Shown one piece after another: positions 43,921 through 48,433 of a DNA stretch of 48,433 nt (its first letter is position 1; each line of letters starts with the position of its first letter). Position numbers and translations under genes: made by a program. The notes under the pieces are model-generated. The model saw only the letters and a list, made by a program, of their open reading frames with translations, was not told the origin of the DNA and searched no databases. The DNA comes from Candidatus Uhrbacteria bacterium GW2011_GWF2_39_13 (GTDB taxonomy: Bacteria > Patescibacteriota > Patescibacteriia > UBA9934 > GWF2-40-263), in assembly GCA_000993535.1 (NCBI GenBank), contig LBWG01000005.1:1-48433 (forward strand). Reading direction: 5' to 3'.

Positions 43921-45528
43921 CTATCGATTCGTATCAATCTCTACACGCTTTCCTCTCAAAACCATACCCTCAATTCGAGCGTCAACATCGGGAAAGCTCG
44001 TTACTGTGTAAGAACCGTTGAGGTCAGGATCAATACCCATGCCATATCGAACAAAACTCACCATTGGGTTTACTGACCACGCTTGTTGATCCCCTGCTTG
44101 TTTATCAACAGGTGAAACATATTCGGGTAAAAATGTTTCACTATCTGTTTCTTTATGATAGGTCCACCAACGTGTGAGCGGATAATACCAATCGTTATTG
44201 GCGTATTTTAAACGAGCTCCAGCATTGATTCCATCCAAGAAAGCCCAATCTGTTCCATTTTGATAATGATACGGAGTAAAACCCTTATAGAGAGGCCAAG
44301 CGTTTAATACTCCCCAATCTCCATAAGCAATATCCGGATTGTTTACGCTCTCAAGAGTTTTAAGTTGTTTGAATAAAGAATCACGTTGTTCTGGCGTAGC
44401 TACATCGTAGAGAATGGCAAGAGCGGATTCGTTGGTGATACGGTCCTCACACACACGACGATAACAACTCTCGTAATAATATCCACCCTTTTTATTCCAA
44501 AAAAGTTTATTGATCTGATAGCGCACCAACAGAGATTGACGATGAAACGACTGCGCATGTTGAGGTTCTCCAAACGCATTTGCTAAATCAACAAGATTAC
44601 GGAGAGCTCTGTAGTACAACACTTCATTTGAAAACACTTCCCCGCTTCGTGGAATATTGTCTAACCAATCCTGCAAGGAATTTTTGGACTTTTCCGGAAG
44701 ATAGTTTCCATTGGAATCTTTGTCAGATAAATAGGAAACAATATCTTCCATGGTCGTAAAGATTGTCCGGCCATTCACACGTTCATTCAGAATAGAGAAA
44801 TCTCCTGTCCATCGAACATAATCATAAACCAGCATGACAAAATAAGAACCAGAATCGAAATGATCGACCCATAAAGGAATCTTTGTATCTTGGGGATTTA
44901 CAGTGATAGCACTAGGAGTACTCCCATTTGGTTCCACTCCTGAAGCAAGGAGTTCAATTTGATCACGGATAACATAAGGTTCAATCATCAATACAAGACC
45001 AGAGGCCCAATAGCTATCACGATAATACACACGTTCAGGTGAATCGTATTTAGGTCCGGCTCTGAGATATCTTGTTCCATTGGATGTGACTCCTATGGAA
45101 TCAATGGCTACATCGACTGATTCCTCAAACAAAGAAACTAAAACAGGATCGGAAGAGAAAAGTTGCAGACGCATGATGGTTGTATCAACTGAAACAATAG
45201 GCGTCTTTTCATATGCTGCTTTAGAGGCCGTAGCAACAAGAGAACTATTTGTGCGACGAATCACCTGTGCCCATTCATTTCCGACTCGCACACCCAGTGT
45301 TCCATTACTGTTAAGAAAATTTTTCCCTGAAATAAGAAAAACACTGTGACAATCCGTTTGTTTGTCTGAACACACAATAGACTTTTCAATACCTAAAATT
45401 TTTGGCTGTAAAAAATCAACCGTTTCCGCCTTAAGAGGTGTTGGAAACACAAAAAAAAGAACAAAAAAAATCCACAAACGCCACATACGAATAAACATTG
45501 GGTTAGAACAAAAATGGAACAACTTCAT
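43921..45528 (-). CDS. Secreted six-hairpin glycosidase-like protein
   Basis: 535 aa from the first ATG. A signal peptide ends PTPLKA; with a start at 45486 it would be a standard 20-residue signal, so that or 45498 may be the true start. A beta domain (about 40-120, with ISGKNFLNSNG) resembles IPT/TIG or other sandwich folds. The rest looks like an (alpha/alpha)6 barrel of the GH63/amylo-glucosidase group: RDSYWASGLVL, PLWVDHFDSGSYF, DWLDNIPRSGEV, NPDIAYGDWGVLN and YHYQNGTDWAFLDG. It probably cleaves an extracellular sugar polymer or glycoprotein glycan. Confidence 0.7.
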   Translation of the reverse strand: MKLFHFCSNPMFIRMWRLWIFFVLFFVFPTPLKAETVDFLQPKILGIEKSIVCSDKQTDCHSVFLISGKNFLNSNGTLGVRVGNEWAQVIRRTNSSLVATASKAAYEKTPIVSVDTTIMRLQLFSSDPVLVSLFEESVDVAIDSIGVTSNGTRYLRAGPKYDSPERVYYRDSYWASGLVLMIEPYVIRDQIELLASGVEPNGSTPSAITVNPQDTKIPLWVDHFDSGSYFVMLVYDYVRWTGDFSILNERVNGRTIFTTMEDIVSYLSDKDSNGNYLPEKSKNSLQDWLDNIPRSGEVFSNEVLYYRALRNLVDLANAFGEPQHAQSFHRQSLLVRYQINKLFWNKKGGYYYESCYRRVCEDRITNESALAILYDVATPEQRDSLFKQLKTLESVNNPDIAYGDWGVLNAWPLYKGFTPYHYQNGTDWAFLDGINAGARLKYANNDWYYPLTRWWTYHKETDSETFLPEYVSPVDKQAGDQQAWSVNPMVSFVRYGMGIDPDLNGSYTVTSFPDVDARIEGMVLRGKRVEIDTNR

Positions 45529-45577
45529 TCTAACAAATAAAGGACAAAAGATCTGTGGAAAATATTTCCATTCAATT

Positions 45578-45602
45578 TAAAAACACCCATCTGGATGTTT
45601 TA
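45578..45602 (-). terminator. Terminator of the lipoprotein gene
   Basis: On the minus strand a 9-bp stem with one G-T pair (45580-45588 with 45593-45601) is followed by T; it overlaps the stop codon of the gene at 45600. Confidence 0.7.
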
Positions 45603-46187
45603 TCTGAAAGATCCTTCAAGAATATGCTCATCGGCTGTTGCATTTCCATTTTCAGCTTCCAGAGTCAAAACGTAAAAGGCGTGATCAGACAAGTCTGTTG
45701 GTGACTGATACACGTTCATATACCCTTTTTCTGTTTTCACTGCGTGACCAATACTTAAGACAGAAAAAGAATCTCCTCGACGAATCAACCATCCTTCATA
45801 AAAATAACCTTGTGCTGGCTCAGGAAGATTCCCCATTTTTGTAATAATTGTATAAGTTTCATTGGAAAAATTCGCGTAAGCAAGTCCAAAACTATCTCCT
45901 CCCGTCACATCTGCCAGCGCAGCAGAATTCCATCCTTTAACTATCATCTCTTCATAATCTGAAACATCAGTAAAAATAACTCCAACATCTGTTTCAAGAG
46001 GTTGTACTTTCATTTGAGCGATTTCCTCGTCTTTCATAATAAGACCATTTTCTTTGGCCTGAATCAGAATAGAACCGCGGTCAATCACATCAGAAGGCGT
46101 CTGTGTGGATAATGTTTCCTTATCCTTTACACAACCACCCCCGACCAATAAAAGTACAATTAAAGGGAAAAAGACTATTTTTTTCAT
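45600..46187 (-). CDS. Lipoprotein with RskA-like domain
   Basis: 195 aa from the ATG at 46187, which gives a clean lipoprotein signal (MKKIVFFPLIVLLLVGGGC, lipid on C19). The C-terminal part (GNLPEPAQGYFYEGWLI ... FYVLTLEAENGNATADEHI, given in parts) resembles the extracytoplasmic domain of anti-sigma factor RskA, without the cytoplasmic zinc domain. It may be a detached sensor or adhesion-type domain. The -10 box TATACT lies 10 bp before the ATG. Confidence 0.75.
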   Translation of the reverse strand: MKKIVFFPLIVLLLVGGGCVKDKETLSTQTPSDVIDRGSILIQAKENGLIMKDEEIAQMKVQPLETDVGVIFTDVSDYEEMIVKGWNSAALADVTGGDSFGLAYANFSNETYTIITKMGNLPEPAQGYFYEGWLIRRGDSFSVLSIGHAVKTEKGYMNVYQSPTDLSDHAFYVLTLEAENGNATADEHILEGSFR

Positions 46188-46237
46188 AACGATCGGCAGT
46201 ATAACATAGGTTTTTTGTGGAAGCGAGAGGAAAAAAA

Positions 46238-47008
46238 TCAAAGATAATCCAATATCTTTTCTTGATTGATAAACGAAAAAGCTCGATAAAACCACCCAAG
46301 CCAAAGAGAAAGAAAATCTGTCAAAAGAAGGATTGCCAGAAATAGTAAAAACAAACCCCCAATGAAAGAGATGTAAGGCAAGAGATTGGAAAATTTTTTG
46401 ATTATCTCAGATACATGAGCCACACCAGCGGCAATAGCCAAAAAAGGAAGGGCAAGACCCAAAGCAAAAATAGCCAAAAGAAAAGCCCCCTGCCCCACTG
46501 TTGAACTAGAAGAAGCCAACAACAACACGGAACCCAAAATTGGCCCTACACAAGGAGTCCAGCTAAAGGCAAACGTGGCACCAAAAACAAAAGAACTCCA
46601 AGGACTTCCAGGTTTCAAAGAGACAGGAAGTTTAAAACGATGATCAGAATACAAAATAGAACGCAACGCAGGAATTTTTTCAAAAACTCCCATGAGATAC
46701 AAGGCAAAGAAAAAAATAAAAACTCCTCCTATTTTAGTAAAAATAAATTGATACTTTGCCAAAGCAACTCCGCCGATCCCGAAAAGCGTTCCCATGAGAA
46801 TAAAAACAACACTAAATCCAAACACATAAAAGAGACCATTGAGCATGACTTTGTGTCGAATGTAAGGATGATGAGCTGAATTCTGCAAATCTTTCGCAGA
46901 AACTCCGCTAATAAATCCTAAATAAGCTGGTACCAATGGCAATGTACAAGGAGCTAAAAACGTGAGGATACCAGCAATAAATGCTGGAATAATCAGAGAT
47001 GTCGTCAT
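46238..47008 (-). CDS. ccdA: CcdA-type thiol-disulphide transporter
   Basis: 256 aa, about six membrane helices with the two redox cysteines in FLAPCTLPLVPAYL and SWTPCVGPILGS. CcdA passes reducing electrons from cytoplasmic thioredoxin to extracytoplasmic thiol proteins. Its usual thioredoxin-like partner is not adjacent. It lies 2 bp after rarA. Confidence 0.93.
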   Translation of the reverse strand: MTTSLIIPAFIAGILTFLAPCTLPLVPAYLGFISGVSAKDLQNSAHHPYIRHKVMLNGLFYVFGFSVVFILMGTLFGIGGVALAKYQFIFTKIGGVFIFFFALYLMGVFEKIPALRSILYSDHRFKLPVSLKPGSPWSSFVFGATFAFSWTPCVGPILGSVLLLASSSSTVGQGAFLLAIFALGLALPFLAIAAGVAHVSEIIKKFSNLLPYISFIGGLFLLFLAILLLTDFLSLWLGWFYRAFSFINQEKILDYL

Positions 47009-47010
47009 AA

Positions 47011-48270
47011 TTAAAGTCGAAAATACTTCTTACCCTGAAGCGAGACTGGAAGAAATTCTTGTTGAGCGTCTTTAGCATCTTGAAATACTGGTGTGTATTT
47101 GTAACCTTTTCCATAATTTAATTGCTTCATCAAAGCCGTAGGCGCATTACGAAGATGAAGAGGAACGGGTTCGTTTGGAAATTGATGGATATCATGTGCT
47201 ACCTGTTCATAAGCCGTATAGAGAGCATTGGATTTAGGGGCTTTAGCCAAATACACAACCACTTGGGCAAGAATGACATTACATTCAGGTACACCAATCA
47301 GATGACACGCTTGATAGGCGGCAACCGATTGTTCCAATGCACGAGGGTCTGCTAATCCAATATCTTCTGAGGCAAATCGAATGAGACGTCTGGCAATATA
47401 AAGAGGATCCTCACCTGCTTCTAACATTCGAGCCATCCAGTACAAACTGGCATCTGCATCATGCCCGCGCATGGATTTATGTAATGCAGAAATAATATTG
47501 TAATGTTGTTCCCCTGTTTGATCATAAAGAAGATAAGATCTCTGAAACGCTTCTTGAATAACTTCTTTATCCAATTTAATCATCTCTTTTTCTCCAAAAG
47601 CTTGGACACCTACTTCAAGAGCATTAAGCGCTGTACGTGCGTCTCCATTGGCCATCTGAGCCAAATAAGAAATTGTTTCTTTATCTATTTGAATATTTTT
47701 TGTACCCAATCCATAAATGGGATCTACCAAAGCCCGTTCAATAAGTTTTTCAATATCTTTTGTTTCAAGTACGTTGAGGACAAAAACACGACAACGAGAA
47801 AGTAAAGCGGAATTGACCTCAAAACTTGGATTTTCCGTGGTAGCACCCATGAGAATAATCGTACCATCCTCGACATGAGGCAAAAAGGCGTCTTGCTGAA
47901 GTTTATTAAATCGATGTATTTCATCGATAAACAAAATGGTTCGTTTCTTTTCAAACTTCTCGCGTTCAATGGCTTCTGCCACAAAACGACGAATATCTTT
48001 TACCCCCTGATCAACTGCACTAAATTTCACAAAATAGAAACCTGTGATTTGAGCAATCACATGAGCCAGTGTTGTTTTACCTGTTCCAGGAGGTCCCCAA
48101 AAAATCATGGAAGGAATCTGGTCTTGAATGATCAGTCGTCGCAACATTTTCCCCTTTCCAACTAAATGTTCTTGCCCAACATAATCATCAAAGGTTTTTG
48201 GTCGCATACGATCAGCTAAAGGAGACGAAATCTTTTTTTGTTTTTGACGTTCATGTTCAAATAAATCCAT
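47011..48270 (-). CDS. rarA: Replication-associated recombination protein A
   Basis: 419 aa AAA+ ATPase. RPKTFDDYVGQEHLVG, Walker A GPPGTGKTT, Walker B ILFIDEIHRFNK and sensor ATTENPSFEVNSALLSRC are diagnostic; the C-terminal part contains MRGHDADASLYWMARML. It acts at stalled replication forks. An extended -10 box lies 8 bp before the ATG. It leads the rarA-ccdA operon. Confidence 0.96.
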   Translation of the reverse strand: MDLFEHERQKQKKISSPLADRMRPKTFDDYVGQEHLVGKGKMLRRLIIQDQIPSMIFWGPPGTGKTTLAHVIAQITGFYFVKFSAVDQGVKDIRRFVAEAIEREKFEKKRTILFIDEIHRFNKLQQDAFLPHVEDGTIILMGATTENPSFEVNSALLSRCRVFVLNVLETKDIEKLIERALVDPIYGLGTKNIQIDKETISYLAQMANGDARTALNALEVGVQAFGEKEMIKLDKEVIQEAFQRSYLLYDQTGEQHYNIISALHKSMRGHDADASLYWMARMLEAGEDPLYIARRLIRFASEDIGLADPRALEQSVAAYQACHLIGVPECNVILAQVVVYLAKAPKSNALYTAYEQVAHDIHQFPNEPVPLHLRNAPTALMKQLNYGKGYKYTPVFQDAKDAQQEFLPVSLQGKKYFRL

Positions 48271-48278
48271 AGACCATC

Positions 48279-48287
48279 ATGGTATCA
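48279..48287 (-). promoter_or_regulatory. Extended -10 promoter of rarA, leaderless
   Basis: Minus strand TGA-TACCAT ends 8 bp before the ATG; the same nine bases precede the helicase gene. Confidence 0.5.
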
Positions 48288-48310
48288 AATAGATATTCCA
48301 ACAGCATCGT

Positions 48311-48330
48311 CTTGACAGTGTTTTGTCAAG
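48311..48330. promoter_or_regulatory. Palindrome cttgaca-gtgttt-tgtcaag upstream of rarA
   Basis: A perfect 7-6-7 inverted repeat about 41 bp upstream of the rarA start. Each arm contains a TTGACA-like -35 hexamer, pointing outwards. It could be an operator, perhaps for a stress regulator. Confidence 0.5.
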
Positions 48331-48334
48331 AGAC

Positions 48335-48433
48335 CAGTAACAAGCTACCGGCAAAGCCGGTAGCGTCAGGAAAGCCCCTACAAAGGGGCTAGACCCACCT
48401 CATCTCGAGTTGATTACCTTCTTGCGTCTTATC
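48335..48433. repeat. 99-bp terminal inverted repeat, right copy
   Basis: Exact reverse complement of bases 1-99, with hairpins at 48344-48364 and 48373-48390. See the left copy. Confidence 0.9.

Overview
This is a 48.4 kb stretch of bacterial chromosome. Compact operons with 1-4 bp gene overlaps, an A+T-rich base composition (hand counts of sample lines give about 33% G+C in several core genes), shortened housekeeping proteins (AtpH 128 aa, RsmI without its C-terminal domain) and many small membrane proteins suggest a member of the Candidate Phyla Radiation (Patescibacteria). The exact lineage cannot be fixed without rRNA; no rRNA, tRNA or CRISPR array was seen. Both ends carry the same perfect 99-bp sequence in inverted orientation, which looks more like a repeat where an assembly stopped than a real chromosome end.

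Layout. 0.1-3.8 kb (+): a WecG/TagA-type glycosyltransferase, gltX, an EnvC-like M23 peptidase and a small membrane protein. 4.0-8.7 kb (-): lysS, a cytidylyltransferase-like gene, a Nudix gene, alr and ftsQ form a tight operon; greA lies upstream with its own promoter. 8.9-13.3 kb (-): the cell-shape operon mreB-mreC-mreD-mrdA. 13.4-17.8 kb (-): a three-gene restriction-modification cassette with an AlwI-family endonuclease, a beta-class methyltransferase and an unusual fusion of a complete RadC to an alpha-class adenine methyltransferase. 17.9-22.1 kb (-): a membrane protein, a DciA-like protein, a Nudix protein and a UvrD-type helicase-nuclease. 22.2-24.1 kb (+): a von Willebrand A protein and a zinc-ribbon/FHA protein. 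24.2-25.7 kb (-): two divergent beta-carbonic-anhydrase-like proteins. 25.7-32.5 kb (-): a complete F-type ATP synthase operon. 32.6-38.1 kb (-): a JAB/MPN-like protein, tatD, cvpA, metG, rsmI and a DUF3179 protein. 38.2-39.9 kb (+): a peroxiredoxin, then a G+C-rich islet of small membrane and pilin-like genes. 39.9-48.3 kb: a glutaredoxin, pepA, membrane and secreted proteins, a 39-aa highly basic protein, a six-hairpin glycosidase-like protein, a lipoprotein, ccdA and rarA.

Two expression styles can be read from the DNA. Several operon-leading core genes have a -10 box only 7-12 bp before the start codon and no Shine-Dalgarno, implying leaderless mRNAs. A second set (the VWA, FHA and first carbonic-anhydrase-like genes and the 38.9-39.9 kb islet) has about 50-60% G+C in the lines I counted and good Shine-Dalgarno sequences. 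That suggests a different origin or different expression.

The strongest candidates for new biology are the RadC-methyltransferase fusion inside an AlwI-like system, the tandem carbonic-anhydrase-like pair, the islet of small membrane/pilin-like proteins with homologous out-of-frame tails, the isolated 39-aa basic protein gene, and the helically phased repeat array upstream of greA.
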